Part shown: piece by piece, positions 52,098-62,071 of the stretch
Numbering within the stretch: the first letter of the stretch is position 1
How the letters are laid out: every line of letters begins with the position of its first letter
NCBI RefSeq assembly: GCF_046097105.1
Contig: NZ_CP175562.1
Span: 248,001 to 312,000, forward strand
DNA length: 64,000 nt
Source: Natroniella sp046097105
GTDB taxonomy: Bacteria > Bacillota > Halanaerobiia > Halobacteroidales > Halobacteroidaceae
Reading direction: 5' to 3'
Position numbers and translations under genes: made by a program
Notes under the pieces: model-generated
What the model was told of the DNA's origin: nothing
Databases searched by the model: none
What the model saw: the letters and a program-made list of their open reading frames with translations, nothing else

Positions 52098-53093
52098 ATG
52101 AGTAAAAAAATTGCAATTAATGGTTTCGGTCGTATTGGGCGAGGTTTTTTAAGATTAGTTGAAGAAAGAGGAGAAGATGTAGAGATTGTTGCTATCAATG
52201 ACCTGACTGATGTTGAAACTTTAGCTTACCTATTACGATATGACTCTGTACATGGTCGTTTTGATGGATCTGTGGAAGTTAATGGAGGTAACCTAGTGGT
52301 TAATGGTAAGGAAATAGCAGTTAGTGCAATTCCTGAGCCTACTGAATTACCGTGGGCTGAAAAAGATATCGATGTTGTGATTGAGGCTACCGGTGTGTTT
52401 AGAAAGAAAGAACAAATAGCACAGCATTTAGAAGCTGGAGCGAAGAAGGTTCTTTTAACAGTACCAGCTAAAGATGAAATTGATAATACTATTGTACTTG
52501 GTGTTAATGATGGTGATTTATCTGATGATGATAAGATCGTTTCTAATGCGTCTTGTACTACTAACTGCTTAGCTCCATTAGCTAAAGCTTTAAATGACGA
52601 ATTTGGAATTGAGAAGGCTTTAATTACTACCGTACATGGTTATACTGCTACTCAAGCTATCTTAGATGCTCCTTCTGGAAAGTTAAGAAGAGGTAGAGCT
52701 GCTGCTGAGAATATTATCCCAACGACTACTGGTGCTGCTATTGCAACTACTAAGGTGTTGCCTGAATTGGAAGGTAAGATTGATGGTATGGCAATGAGAG
52801 TTCCAGTTCCTAACGGTTCTTGTGTTGATGGGGTCTTTACTTTAGGGAAAGATGTTACGGTAAAAGAGGTAAATGCTGCATTGAAAGAGAAAGCAGAGGG
52901 CGAAATGAATGGTATTTTAGGATATACTGAAGAAGAACTTGTATCTCGTGATATTATGGGAATTAAACATTCTTCTTTAGTAGATGCTAAATCTACAATG
53001 GTTGTTAATGGGAATATGGTTAAGATTATTTCTTGGTATGATAATGAGTTAAGTTACACTAATCGAGTTATTGATTTAGCACTTAAATTGTAG
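52098..53093 (+). CDS. gap: Glyceraldehyde-3-phosphate dehydrogenase
   Basis: Oxidises glyceraldehyde-3-phosphate to 1,3-bisphosphoglycerate with NAD. 331 residues. NAD fold NGFGRIGR (8-15) with Asp35 favouring NAD over NADP; catalytic Cys153 in SNASCTTNCLAP; His in TTVHGYTATQ. AAGGAGGACTT precedes the ATG. A perfect hairpin follows the stop, possibly tuning expression relative to pgk. Confidence 0.98.
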   Translation: MSKKIAINGFGRIGRGFLRLVEERGEDVEIVAINDLTDVETLAYLLRYDSVHGRFDGSVEVNGGNLVVNGKEIAVSAIPEPTELPWAEKDIDVVIEATGVFRKKEQIAQHLEAGAKKVLLTVPAKDEIDNTIVLGVNDGDLSDDDKIVSNASCTTNCLAPLAKALNDEFGIEKALITTVHGYTATQAILDAPSGKLRRGRAAAENIIPTTTGAAIATTKVLPELEGKIDGMAMRVPVPNGSCVDGVFTLGKDVTVKEVNAALKEKAEGEMNGILGYTEEELVSRDIMGIKHSSLVDAKSTMVVNGNMVKIISWYDNELSYTNRVIDLALKL

Positions 53094-53102
53094 TCCAGCT
53101 AA

Positions 53103-53132
53103 TTTTAGGGTCAGAAATTTCTGACCCTAAAA
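53103..53132. terminator. Perfect 15-bp hairpin between gap and pgk
   Basis: TTTTAGGGTCAGAAA is followed directly by its complement TTTCTGACCCTAAAA. Both strands end with A/T runs of only four. It may be a partial terminator or an mRNA-stabilising or processing hairpin. A tract of TTAGTAACT/TAATTAG repeats follows (53138-53205). Confidence 0.65.
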
Positions 53133-53238
53133 TAACTTGCAAATTAGTGATTGGTAGTTAGTAACTGGTGACTAGTAACTGTTAATTAGTAATTAGTTAC
53201 AAATTACTAAGAAAGTTATAACTGTGGAGGTGTAAATA

Positions 53239-54423
53239 ATGGATAAAAAGATATTAAAAGATCTAGATGTCAAGGATAAAAAGGTGTTGGTACGAGTTGA
53301 TTTTAATCTGCCATTAGAAGATGGAAAAATAACAGATGATACAAGAATTGAAGCTGCGTTACCGACAATTAATTATTTGATTGAGCAAGATGCTAAAGTT
53401 ATCTTAATGAGCCATCTAGGACGACCAGGCGCTGAAGTTAAAGAGGAGCTAAGATTAGATCCAGTTGCTCAGGTATTATCTAATAAATTAACTCAGGCAG
53501 TTATTAAGACTGATGATACTGTTGGAGATGAGCCACAAGAGGCAATTTCTAGAATGAAAAATGGTGATGTATTGTTGCTGGAGAATACTCGATTCAATCC
53601 TGGTGAAAAGAAAAATGATCCAGAGTTTGCTAAACAGCTCGGTCAATTAGCAGATATTTATGTCAATGATGCTTTTGGAGCTACTCATCGTGCTCATGCA
53701 TCTACAGTAGGAGTTACTGATTATGTTGATGAAGCTGCGGTAGGATTTTTAATTCAAAATGAATTAGAAACGATGGGCCAAGCGGTTGAAAATCCGGGCC
53801 AACCTTTTGTAGCTATTATCGGTGGAGCAAAGGTATCTGATAAGATTGGAGTAATTGAAGCATTATTAGAAAAGGTTGATGCTTTATTAATTGGTGGTGG
53901 AATGGCTAATACCTTCATTGCTGCTCAAGGTTATGAAACTGGAGATTCTTTATTAGAAGAGGATAAGATTGATTTAGCTAAGCAGTTGATTAAACAGGCT
54001 GAAGCTAAAGGAGTCAACTTAGCATTACCTATTGATGTAGTTGTTGCTGCTGATTTTGCTGCTGATGCTGAACATAAGGTAGTGGCAGTTGATGCAATTG
54101 AGTCTGGCTGGCAAGCATTGGATGTTGGCCCGGAGACAGCTACTAATTATAGTGAGATTATTAAGCAAGCAGGGACAATTCTCTGGAATGGGCCAATGGG
54201 AGTTTTTGAAATGGATAACTTCGCTAAGGGAACCAATCAAGTTGCTCAAGCTTTAGCAGACTCTGATGCAACTACAATTATCGGTGGTGGAGACTCGGCA
54301 GCAGCAGTCAAAAAAGCTGGATTGGAGAATGAAATGACTCATATTTCCACCGGTGGAGGAGCATCGTTACAATTTTTCGAAGGGAAGGCGTTGCCTGCCG
54401 TGGAAGCACTAGATGACAGATAA
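53239..54423 (+). CDS. pgk: Phosphoglycerate kinase
   Basis: Transfers phosphate from 1,3-bisphosphoglycerate to ADP. 394 residues. N-terminal substrate motif VRVDFNLPL, SHLGRPG, LLLENTRFNPGE; C-terminal ATP site IIGGGDSAAAV. GGAGGTGTAAAT precedes the ATG. Second enzyme of the glycolytic block. Confidence 0.98.
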   Translation: MDKKILKDLDVKDKKVLVRVDFNLPLEDGKITDDTRIEAALPTINYLIEQDAKVILMSHLGRPGAEVKEELRLDPVAQVLSNKLTQAVIKTDDTVGDEPQEAISRMKNGDVLLLENTRFNPGEKKNDPEFAKQLGQLADIYVNDAFGATHRAHASTVGVTDYVDEAAVGFLIQNELETMGQAVENPGQPFVAIIGGAKVSDKIGVIEALLEKVDALLIGGGMANTFIAAQGYETGDSLLEEDKIDLAKQLIKQAEAKGVNLALPIDVVVAADFAADAEHKVVAVDAIESGWQALDVGPETATNYSEIIKQAGTILWNGPMGVFEMDNFAKGTNQVAQALADSDATTIIGGGDSAAAVKKAGLENEMTHISTGGGASLQFFEGKALPAVEALDDR

Positions 54424-54553
54424 GAAAAACAACTAATATTAAGCTAAAAATTAAAATAAGAGATTAAACACCACAACTTACGATCAGTCTAAATGCTTGG
54501 ACTGATAGAGAAAGATATCTAACTAAGAACTTACAAAAGTGGAGGGATAAGTT

Positions 54554-55303
54554 ATGCGTAGACCATTTATTGCAGGAAACTGGAAGATGAACAAAACAGT
54601 TGATCAGGCAGTAGAGATGGTAACAGAGTTAAAAAAGTTAGTATCTGGGGTTGAAGATGTAGATATTGCTATCTGTGCTCCAGCAGTTAATTTATATCCT
54701 ATGAATGAAGTAGTTGCTGATACAAATATTGCTCTTGGTGCTGAAAATATATACTGGAAAGAGAGTGGAGCTTACACTGGAGAGTTATCTCCAGCAATGA
54801 TCAAATCTGTCGGCTGCCAGTATGTAATTATCGGTCATTCTGAACGAAGAGAGATTTTTGGTGAAAATGATCAATTATTAAATCTAAAATTAAAGACTGC
54901 TTTTGCTGAAGATCTAAAGCCAATTTTATGTATTGGAGAGAAACTGGCAGAAAGAGAAGCAGGGGCTTACTTTGATAGAGTGAAATTCCAATTAGACGCT
55001 GGTTTATCAGGAATTGAAGCAGAAAATGTAAAGGATATGGTAATTGCTTATGAACCATTATGGGCGATTGGAACAGGAGAGACTGCTACTCCAGAACAGG
55101 CTGAAGAAATAATCAGCTTCATTCGTGAGAAAATTGCTAAGCTATACGATCAAGCAACAGCAGAAGCCATTCGGATCCAATATGGTGGTAGTGTTAAACC
55201 ACATAATGTAAAAGAGATTATGGCTCAACCGAATATTGATGGAGCATTAGTAGGAGGAGCTAGCTTAGAGGCTGAATCCTTCTCTAAAATCATTAAATTT
55301 TAA
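54554..55303 (+). CDS. tpiA: Triosephosphate isomerase
   Basis: Interconverts dihydroxyacetone phosphate and glyceraldehyde-3-phosphate. 249 residues. Catalytic Lys in GNWKMNKT, His in IIGHSERR, Glu in AYEPLWAIGTG and phosphate loop YGGSVKPHN. GGAGGGATAAGTT precedes the ATG. A short hairpin (54483-54506) lies in the 130-bp gap after pgk. Confidence 0.98.
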   Translation: MRRPFIAGNWKMNKTVDQAVEMVTELKKLVSGVEDVDIAICAPAVNLYPMNEVVADTNIALGAENIYWKESGAYTGELSPAMIKSVGCQYVIIGHSERREIFGENDQLLNLKLKTAFAEDLKPILCIGEKLAEREAGAYFDRVKFQLDAGLSGIEAENVKDMVIAYEPLWAIGTGETATPEQAEEIISFIREKIAKLYDQATAEAIRIQYGGSVKPHNVKEIMAQPNIDGALVGGASLEAESFSKIIKF

Positions 55304-55383
55304 TAATAGTCCAATTAACAATTAAAACGCAATCTCATATAAGCAAAGGCATCTAAAAGGCTTGTTTTTGTCAATTGTTTATA

Positions 55384-55413
55384 TTGTTTATCTGTACTTG
55401 AGTATGCTATTAT
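55384..55413 (+). promoter_or_regulatory. Possible internal promoter before gpmI
   Basis: TTGTTT (55384-55389), 18-bp spacer, TATTAT (55408-55413), directly before the GGAAGGAG of gpmI. It could give separate expression of gpmI-eno. Confidence 0.4.
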
Positions 55414-55429
55414 AGAGGAAGGAGAGATA

Positions 55430-56983
55430 ATGGTGGCGATACCTAAACCGCTAGTGTTGATGATATTAGATGGATTTGGTCTTAATAAAGAAGATAAAGG
55501 AAATGCAGTTAAAGCAGCTGACACTTCTAACTTTGATAAACTATTTGCAAACTACCCAACTACCACCCTTGATGCTGCTGGAGGTGCAGTTGGATTACCA
55601 GAAGGGCAGATGGGTAATTCAGAGGTTGGCCATCTTAACTTAGGTGCAGGAAGGGTTGTTTATCAAGACTTTACAAGGATTAATAAGTCTATTGAAGAGC
55701 AATCCTTTTTTAAGAATGAAGTTTTATTAGAAGCAATTGACAATGTAAAGCAGAATAATAGTGCCTTACATTTGATGGGGCTGTTATCTGATGGAGGCGT
55801 ACATAGTCATATTGAACACTTATATGCTTTGTTAGAATTAGCCAAGCAAAATGAGGTGAAAGAAGTTTATATCCATGCACCACTGGATGGAAGAGACGTA
55901 CCTCCAGCTTGTGCTAAAAAGTATATCATAGCTTTAGAAGAAAAGATGTCTGAGTTAAATACAGGTCAACTAGCAACAGTCGGAGGTCGTTATTATTATA
56001 TGGATCGTGATCATCGTTGGGAGAGAACTAAGAAAGTTTATGATGCGATCTGTTTTGGAGAAGGAGAAGTGGCTACTACCGCCTTAGAAGCAATTGAGAA
56101 TTCTTATGCTGTAGACAAGGAAGATGAGTTTGTATTACCTACAGTAATTGTTGATGAGCAAAAAGAGCCAGTGGCAACTTTACAAGATGATGACTCTATT
56201 ATCTTCTTTAACTTTCGGCCTGATCGAGCTCGTCAACTGACTAGAGCCTTGAATGAACAGGAATTTGATGGGTTTGAGAGAAAAGAGCATCCTAAAGTTT
56301 ATTTTGTTTGTATGACTGAATATGACGAAACAATTGATGTTCCAATTGCTTTTCCCCCGGTAGAGATCAAGAATACTTTGGGGCAAGTGTTAGCTGATCA
56401 TGACTTAAAACAACTAAGGACTGCTGAAACTGAAAAATATGCCCATGTAACTTTCTTTTTCAATGGGGGAAAAGAGTCTCCAAATCAAGGAGAAAGTAGG
56501 GAGTTAATCCCTTCCCCAGAAGTTGCTACTTATGAGCAAAAACCTGAAATGAGTGCCTATGAAGTAACAGATAATTTAATTGAACAGTTCAAAGAAGAGG
56601 ACTATGATGTTGTAATTTTAAATTATGCTAATCCTGATATGGTAGGGCATACCGGTTATTTTGATGCTGTTGTTGAGGCCTTAGAGGTGGTTGATGAATG
56701 TCTAGGTAAGGTAGTTGATAAGGTAAGAGAGTTAGAGGGGGCAGTCTTAATTACATCTGATCATGGAAATAGTGATCAGATGATTGATTATGAAACTGAA
56801 GAGCCATTTACTGCTCATACAAACAGTCAAGTTCCTTTAATTTATATTAATGATCAGCAAAGAGAGGTAGAATTGATTGATGGGGGTAAATTAGCAGATG
56901 TTGCCCCTACAATGTTAGAATTGCTAGGTATTGAGATGCCAGAGGAGATGACTGGCAAGCCATTAATTAAGGATAAAAAATAA
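55430..56983 (+). CDS. gpmI: 2,3-bisphosphoglycerate-independent phosphoglycerate mutase
   Basis: Interconverts 3- and 2-phosphoglycerate with two Mn ions and a phosphoserine intermediate. 517 residues. LMILDGFG opens the phosphatase-like domain, catalytic Ser is in MGNSEVGHLNLGAG, and the metal sites ITSDHGNSD and NYANPDMVGHTG are present. The enzyme depends on Mn, which links it to the metal importer at 14-16.6 kb. 27 bp before eno. Confidence 0.97.
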   Translation: MVAIPKPLVLMILDGFGLNKEDKGNAVKAADTSNFDKLFANYPTTTLDAAGGAVGLPEGQMGNSEVGHLNLGAGRVVYQDFTRINKSIEEQSFFKNEVLLEAIDNVKQNNSALHLMGLLSDGGVHSHIEHLYALLELAKQNEVKEVYIHAPLDGRDVPPACAKKYIIALEEKMSELNTGQLATVGGRYYYMDRDHRWERTKKVYDAICFGEGEVATTALEAIENSYAVDKEDEFVLPTVIVDEQKEPVATLQDDDSIIFFNFRPDRARQLTRALNEQEFDGFERKEHPKVYFVCMTEYDETIDVPIAFPPVEIKNTLGQVLADHDLKQLRTAETEKYAHVTFFFNGGKESPNQGESRELIPSPEVATYEQKPEMSAYEVTDNLIEQFKEEDYDVVILNYANPDMVGHTGYFDAVVEALEVVDECLGKVVDKVRELEGAVLITSDHGNSDQMIDYETEEPFTAHTNSQVPLIYINDQQREVELIDGGKLADVAPTMLELLGIEMPEEMTGKPLIKDKK

Positions 56984-57010
56984 ATTTAATTTATAAAAGG
57001 AGGAATAAAA

Positions 57011-58303
57011 ATGTTTGAAAGTACTACAATTGAAGAGGTATATGCCAGAGAGATTTTAGATTCTAGAGGGAATCCAACTGTGGAAGTAGATGTTTATTTG
57101 ACTGGAGGTATTTATGGTAGAGCTGCTGTTCCTTCAGGTGCTTCTACTGGAGAGTATGAAGCAGTAGAATTAAGGGATGGAGAGGAACGTTATCGTGGTA
57201 AAGGTGTTCAACAAGCAGTTAATCATGTTAATGAAGATATAGCTCCTGAAATTTTGGGAATGGATGCTACTCGACAGGTTGAGATTGATAGATTAATGAT
57301 TGAGTTAGATGGTAGTAAAAACAAAGGTAACTTTGGTGCTAATGCTATTTTAGGAGTATCACTAGCAGTAGCTAAAGCAGCTGCTAATGCCTTAGGACTA
57401 CCTTTATATCAATATTTAGGTGGGGTTAATGCTAAGGAGCTGCCAGTACCAATGATGAATATTTTAAATGGTGGAGAACATGCTGATTCTGCTGTTGATG
57501 TGCAGGAGTTTATGGTGATGCCTGTTAACTTTGGTACTTATAGCGAAGCATTACAGGCAGGAGCTGAAATCTTCCATGCTTTACATGATATTCTTGCTGA
57601 GCGAGGAGATGTAACTGCAGTTGGTAATGAAGGTGGATTTGCTCCTCGAGAAATAGAAGGTACTGAAGGTGCAATCGAGGTGATTTTAGAAGCAATTGAG
57701 AAGGCAGGATATACTCCAGAACAAGATATTAAATTGGCCTTAGATGTTGCTGCTACTGAGCTATATGAGGATGGTATTTATAACTTTAAACGCGAAGGGA
57801 TAAAAAGAAGTAGTGAAGAGATGGTTGAGTTTTATAAAGAATTAGTTGAAAAGTACCCAATTGTATCGATTGAAGATGGATTAGATGAAGATAATGATTG
57901 GGATGGTTGGGTTAAATTAAATGATGCCATAGGAGACAAGGTTCAATTGGTTGGTGATGATTTATATGTAACTAATACAGAGAGATTAGCAAAGGGAATT
58001 GAAATGGGAGCTAGTAATTCAATCTTGATTAAGGTTAATCAGATTGGAACATTGACTGAGACCTTAGATGCAATTGAGTTAGCAAAGAGAAATAACATGA
58101 CTGCTGTTGTTTCTCATCGTTCAGGAGAGACTGAAGATGATACAATTGCTGATTTGGTTGTTGCTACAAATGCAGGTCAGATTAAGACAGGTTCTACTTC
58201 CCGTTCTGATAGGATGGCCAAGTATAATCAGTTATTAAGGATTGAAGAGGATTTAGCGCAGGCAGGTCAGTATAATGGATTAGCTAATTTTTATAACCTT
58301 TAA
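57011..58303 (+). CDS. eno: Enolase
   Basis: Converts 2-phosphoglycerate to phosphoenolpyruvate. 430 residues. ILDSRGNPTVEVDV and PSGASTGEYEAVELRD at the N-terminus, VGDDLYVTN, SILIKVNQIGTLTE with the catalytic Lys, and SHRSGETED are all visible. AAAGGAGGAATAAA precedes the ATG. Last enzyme of the glycolytic block; a terminator follows. Confidence 0.98.
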   Translation: MFESTTIEEVYAREILDSRGNPTVEVDVYLTGGIYGRAAVPSGASTGEYEAVELRDGEERYRGKGVQQAVNHVNEDIAPEILGMDATRQVEIDRLMIELDGSKNKGNFGANAILGVSLAVAKAAANALGLPLYQYLGGVNAKELPVPMMNILNGGEHADSAVDVQEFMVMPVNFGTYSEALQAGAEIFHALHDILAERGDVTAVGNEGGFAPREIEGTEGAIEVILEAIEKAGYTPEQDIKLALDVAATELYEDGIYNFKREGIKRSSEEMVEFYKELVEKYPIVSIEDGLDEDNDWDGWVKLNDAIGDKVQLVGDDLYVTNTERLAKGIEMGASNSILIKVNQIGTLTETLDAIELAKRNNMTAVVSHRSGETEDDTIADLVVATNAGQIKTGSTSRSDRMAKYNQLLRIEEDLAQAGQYNGLANFYNL

Positions 58304-58316
58304 TTAATTTATATAG

Positions 58317-58340
58317 GGTGTAGGTTTTCCTACACCTTTT
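58317..58340 (+). terminator. Rho-independent terminator after eno
   Basis: GGTGTAGG-TTTT-CCTACACC-TTTT: a perfect 8-bp stem. Confidence 0.92.
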
Positions 58341-58407
58341 ATCAATTGCTTTTTTGACTTGGATATGTTAAAATTATAGATGGATTTTTAACTAGGAGGT
58401 GCAAAAA

Positions 58408-58632
58408 GTGCCGATTCTTAAAGTGCTTCTAATAATTGTTTCAATTGTTTTAATTGCTGCAGTATTATTGCAGTCTGGAAAGAGTGCTGGGCTGTCTGGA
58501 GCAATTGATGGTGGAGCTACGTCCATGCTTGGAGGGAAAGGTAAAGCGTTAGATGGTTTTTTGAATAAGTTAACGATAGCAATGGCTGTTTTACTTATGC
58601 TGTTACCCTTAATAATAGCAGCTATTCAATAG
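58408..58632 (+). CDS. secG: Preprotein translocase subunit SecG
   Basis: 74-residue membrane protein with two helices (about 2-21 and 52-72) and the SecG linker GLSGAIDGGATSMLGGKGKALDGFL. It assists SecYE/SecA in protein export. GTG 58408 is 8 nt after AGGAGG; an in-frame GTG at 58399 overlaps that site. Commonly placed between eno and rnr in Bacillota. Confidence 0.94.
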   Translation: MPILKVLLIIVSIVLIAAVLLQSGKSAGLSGAIDGGATSMLGGKGKALDGFLNKLTIAMAVLLMLLPLIIAAIQ

Positions 58633-58644
58633 TTAATTTAGTTA

Positions 58645-58687
58645 AACTCTTGGTTGGATTTTTATCTGGCTAAGAGTTATGTTTTTT
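58645..58687 (+). terminator. Hairpin terminator after secG
   Basis: AACTCTTGG pairs with CTAAGAGTT, followed by ATGTTTTTT. Confidence 0.75.
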
Positions 58688-58750
58688 AATACATAAATTT
58701 AGCTGAACTTAGGAATAATAAATCAGTAGAACTAAGAATGGGGGGGAATT

Positions 58751-60874
58751 ATGAGTACTAAACGGACTATATTAAATTTTATGAGGGAAGAGGCCTATAA
58801 GCCTTTAATGTTTGAAGAGTTAGTTAAAGTATTTGAGATATCAAATGCAGAACGTAAGATGTTTGGGGATGTATTATATGAAATGGAGCAAGAGGGTTTG
58901 ATTATTAAAAATCGCAAAGAACGTTATGGAGTTCCTGAGCGAATGAATCTGGTAGTAGGTCGTTTGCAAGGGCATACTAAAGGTTTTGGTTTTTTAATTC
59001 CTGATAATCCAGAGCAGCAAGATATTTATATTAATTTGAATGATATGAATGGAGCTATGCATAATGATAAAGTAGTGGTTAGGATTATGGGAGGCAAGGG
59101 GACAGAAAAATTATCAGGAGAGATTGTTAAAATATTAAAAAGAGAGAACAAAACAGTTGTAGGGAATTATGAAGATAGTAAGCATTTTGGTTTTGTTGTA
59201 CCAGATGATTCTAGAATTTATCATGATATTTTTATTCCTAGGGATGAGAGAAATGGAGCTAAGGAAGGTTATAAAGTAGTAGTAGAGTTAACAAGTTGGC
59301 CCGAAAAAGGAAGAAATCCAGAAGGTAAAGTTATCGAAATATTAGGCCACAAACAGGATACTGGTGTAGATATAGAAGCAATTATTAGGAAATCAGATCT
59401 TCCACAGGATTTTCCAGAAGAAATTAGACAGCAAGTAGGAGAGATATCAGAAGAGATTCCAGCTCGAGAAATAGAGATGAGAACAGACTTAAGAGATTTG
59501 AAGATGGTGACGATTGATGGAGAGGATGCTAAAGATTTTGATGATGCTGTTTCTTTAGATATATTAAGTGAACAAAAGGTTAGATTAGGAGTTCATATAG
59601 CCGATGTAACTTACTATGTTAAAGAGGGAAGTAGCTTAGATCAAGAAGCTCTCAACCGGGGAACTAGTGTTTATTTAGTAGATAGAGTAATACCTATGTT
59701 ACCAGAGAAGTTATCTAATAATTTATGTAGCTTGCGCTCTAATGAGAATCGATTAGCAATGTCTGTCTTAATGGATTTTGATTTGGAAACTGGTGAATTA
59801 TTGGATTATGAATTTGCTAAAAGTGTAATTAAGGTTAATCATAGATTGACTTATAACAAAGTTAAGAGGATGTTAGTAGATAAAGAAGAAAAGCTAATCA
59901 ATCAATATGATGATATAATTGAAGAATTAGAATTGATGGCAGAATTATCAAAACTAATTAGGGAAGAGCGCCACCTTAAGGGAAGTATTGATTTTGATTT
60001 TCCAGAGGCAAAGATAATTCTTGATCAAGAAGGAAAACCAGTAGATATTACTAAGATTGATAGAACGATTGCTGAAAAGTTGATAGAAGACTTTATGATT
60101 AAGACTAATGAAGTTGTAGCTCACGATATGTACTTTAGAGAAGCACCATTTATTTATCGAGTTCATGAGCAACCACCTCAAGATAAATTAGAGGATTTGA
60201 ATACTTTTATTCATAATTTTGGGTATCATATTAAGGGAAGACAAGATGAGATCCATCCTAAAGCATTACAGGAGGTTTTAGAGAAGGTATCGGGTGAGTC
60301 TGAAGAGAGGATTATTAATACTGTTTTATTAAGAACAATGCAGCAAGCACATTATAGTCCTTATAACATTGGTCATTTTGGACTAGCTTCTGAATATTAC
60401 TCTCACTTTACGTCACCGATTAGAAGGTATCCTGATTTAATGATCCATCGAATTATTAAAGAAGTAATTGAAAATGATTTTATTTCAAAAAAGCGAAGAG
60501 AAGATTTAGAAAATAAATTAGTAGGGATTACAGATCATTGTTCAGTTCAAGAAAGAAAAGCAATGGAAGCAGAAAGAGAAACGCTTGATTTAAAGAAGGT
60601 TGAATACATGAAAGATAAGCTAGAGGAAGAATATAAGGGAATTATAAGTAGTGTTATGCCTTTTGGTTTCTTTGTAGAGTTGGATAATACAATTGAAGGT
60701 TTAGTTCATGTTAGTTCGATGACTGATGATTATTATCATTATCATGAAGATGAACAAGCTTTTATTGGTGAAAGAACTGCTAAGAAATATCAACTAGGAG
60801 AAGAAGTAAGAGTTAAGGTTAGTAGAGTCAATATAGAAGAGAGGCAGGTTGATTTTGATCTGGTTATAAATTAA
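58751..60874 (+). CDS. rnr: Ribonuclease R
   Basis: 3'-5' exoribonuclease that degrades structured RNA and, with SmpB-tmRNA, damaged mRNA. 707 residues: N-terminal helix-turn-helix, two cold-shock domains (about 70-220), RNB catalytic domain with DGEDAKDFDDAVSL (about 255-268) and SPIRRYPDLMIHR, and a C-terminal S1 domain (from about 625, YKGIISSVMPFGFFVEL). GGGGGG precedes the ATG. smpB and ssrA follow, the classical order. Confidence 0.97.
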   Translation: MSTKRTILNFMREEAYKPLMFEELVKVFEISNAERKMFGDVLYEMEQEGLIIKNRKERYGVPERMNLVVGRLQGHTKGFGFLIPDNPEQQDIYINLNDMNGAMHNDKVVVRIMGGKGTEKLSGEIVKILKRENKTVVGNYEDSKHFGFVVPDDSRIYHDIFIPRDERNGAKEGYKVVVELTSWPEKGRNPEGKVIEILGHKQDTGVDIEAIIRKSDLPQDFPEEIRQQVGEISEEIPAREIEMRTDLRDLKMVTIDGEDAKDFDDAVSLDILSEQKVRLGVHIADVTYYVKEGSSLDQEALNRGTSVYLVDRVIPMLPEKLSNNLCSLRSNENRLAMSVLMDFDLETGELLDYEFAKSVIKVNHRLTYNKVKRMLVDKEEKLINQYDDIIEELELMAELSKLIREERHLKGSIDFDFPEAKIILDQEGKPVDITKIDRTIAEKLIEDFMIKTNEVVAHDMYFREAPFIYRVHEQPPQDKLEDLNTFIHNFGYHIKGRQDEIHPKALQEVLEKVSGESEERIINTVLLRTMQQAHYSPYNIGHFGLASEYYSHFTSPIRRYPDLMIHRIIKEVIENDFISKKRREDLENKLVGITDHCSVQERKAMEAERETLDLKKVEYMKDKLEEEYKGIISSVMPFGFFVELDNTIEGLVHVSSMTDDYYHYHEDEQAFIGERTAKKYQLGEEVRVKVSRVNIEERQVDFDLVIN

Positions 60875-60893
60875 AATAAATTACAATAAATCC

Positions 60894-60921
60894 TTGACAG
60901 TTAGAATATAATTGTTATAAT
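60894..60921 (+). promoter_or_regulatory. smpB promoter
   Basis: TTGACA (60894-60899), 16-bp spacer, TATAAT (60916-60921). Start near 60928. Because the -10 covers ATG 60920, that codon cannot be the smpB start from this promoter. Confidence 0.75.
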
Positions 60922-60952
60922 GATAGATACACGTCAGATAGAGGTGGCAAAA

Positions 60953-61423
60953 ATGAGTGATGGAGTTAAGGTAATTACAAAAAATCGAAAAGCAAGACAT
61001 GAGTATAATATCGAGGAAGTTTATGAAGCAGGAATTGTATTAACTGGAACAGAGGTTAAGTCAATTCGAGCTGGGCGAGTAAACCTTAAAGACAGTTTTG
61101 CTCTTGTAGAGGATGGAGAGGTTTATCTTCGTAATATGCATATTGCTGCGTATAAACAAGGTAATCGCTACAATCATGATCCTGAGCGACCTCGAAAGCT
61201 ATTGTTGCATAAACGAGAGATTAGAAAATTCATTGGCAAGACAAAAGAAAAAGGTTATACGTTGGTACCATTGCAGTTATATTTTAAGAAGCAACTAGTC
61301 AAAGTGAAGTTGGCCCTAGCTAAGGGTAAAAATCTTCATGATAAACGTCAAAATATAAAAAAGAAGACTGCTCAACGTGAAATGGAGCGGGCTTTTAAAG
61401 ATAATCAATTAGGCAGATATTAA
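60953..61423 (+). CDS. smpB: SsrA-binding protein SmpB
   Basis: 156-residue RNA-binding protein that delivers tmRNA to stalled ribosomes. Motifs: ARHEYNIEEVYEAGIVLTG, GTEVKSIRAGRVNLKDSF, and the basic tail GKNLHDKRQ...RYxxx. ATG 60953 follows AGAGGTGGC. Own strong promoter upstream; ssrA is encoded 85 bp downstream. Confidence 0.97.
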   Translation: MSDGVKVITKNRKARHEYNIEEVYEAGIVLTGTEVKSIRAGRVNLKDSFALVEDGEVYLRNMHIAAYKQGNRYNHDPERPRKLLLHKREIRKFIGKTKEKGYTLVPLQLYFKKQLVKVKLALAKGKNLHDKRQNIKKKTAQREMERAFKDNQLGRY

Positions 61424-61429
61424 AGCGAT

Positions 61430-61491
61430 TGATAGTTAATAAACTGGGATAGAAAAGGAAGTTGATTTCAACTATTCATTATTAACTATCC
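61430..61491. repeat. Inverted repeat between smpB and ssrA
   Basis: GATAGTTAATAA (61430-61441) and TTATTAACTATC (61480-61491) are perfect 12-bp inverted copies, with TTGATTTCAACTATTC between. Related to the A+T-rich palindromes at 16588 and 26077. Confidence 0.5.
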
Positions 61492-61507
61492 ACTGCTTTT
61501 AACCTAT

Positions 61508-61869
<362 letters not shown>

Positions 61870-61887
61870 ATAATAAATATAAGCTAA

Positions 61888-61917
61888 TTAAAAACCACAC
61901 TCTAAAGTGGTTTTTTT
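61888..61917 (+). terminator. Terminator after ssrA
   Basis: AAAAACCAC-N7-GTGGTTTTTTT. Confidence 0.9.
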
Positions 61918-62071
61918 ATTTTGAAGAGCTTTATTTTAAATTCCAAGTTTTAATAATAAATTAAAATTGCGTGGAAAAATCAAATTTAATATATATAATG
62001 CAGGAAATAAGGAGTCTTTATTGAATTAGATTTAGAAAGAATGGCTAAAAATTTAGAAAGGGAGGGGTATT

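Noticed and set aside
54483..54506. Hairpin ATCAGTC/GACTGAT between pgk and tpiA as terminator
   Set aside because: Only 7 bp with no T-tract, within an evident operon.
60920..60952. smpB starting at ATG 60920
   Set aside because: The codon overlaps the -10 hexamer; ATG 60953 has a proper ribosome-binding site and fits SmpB length.
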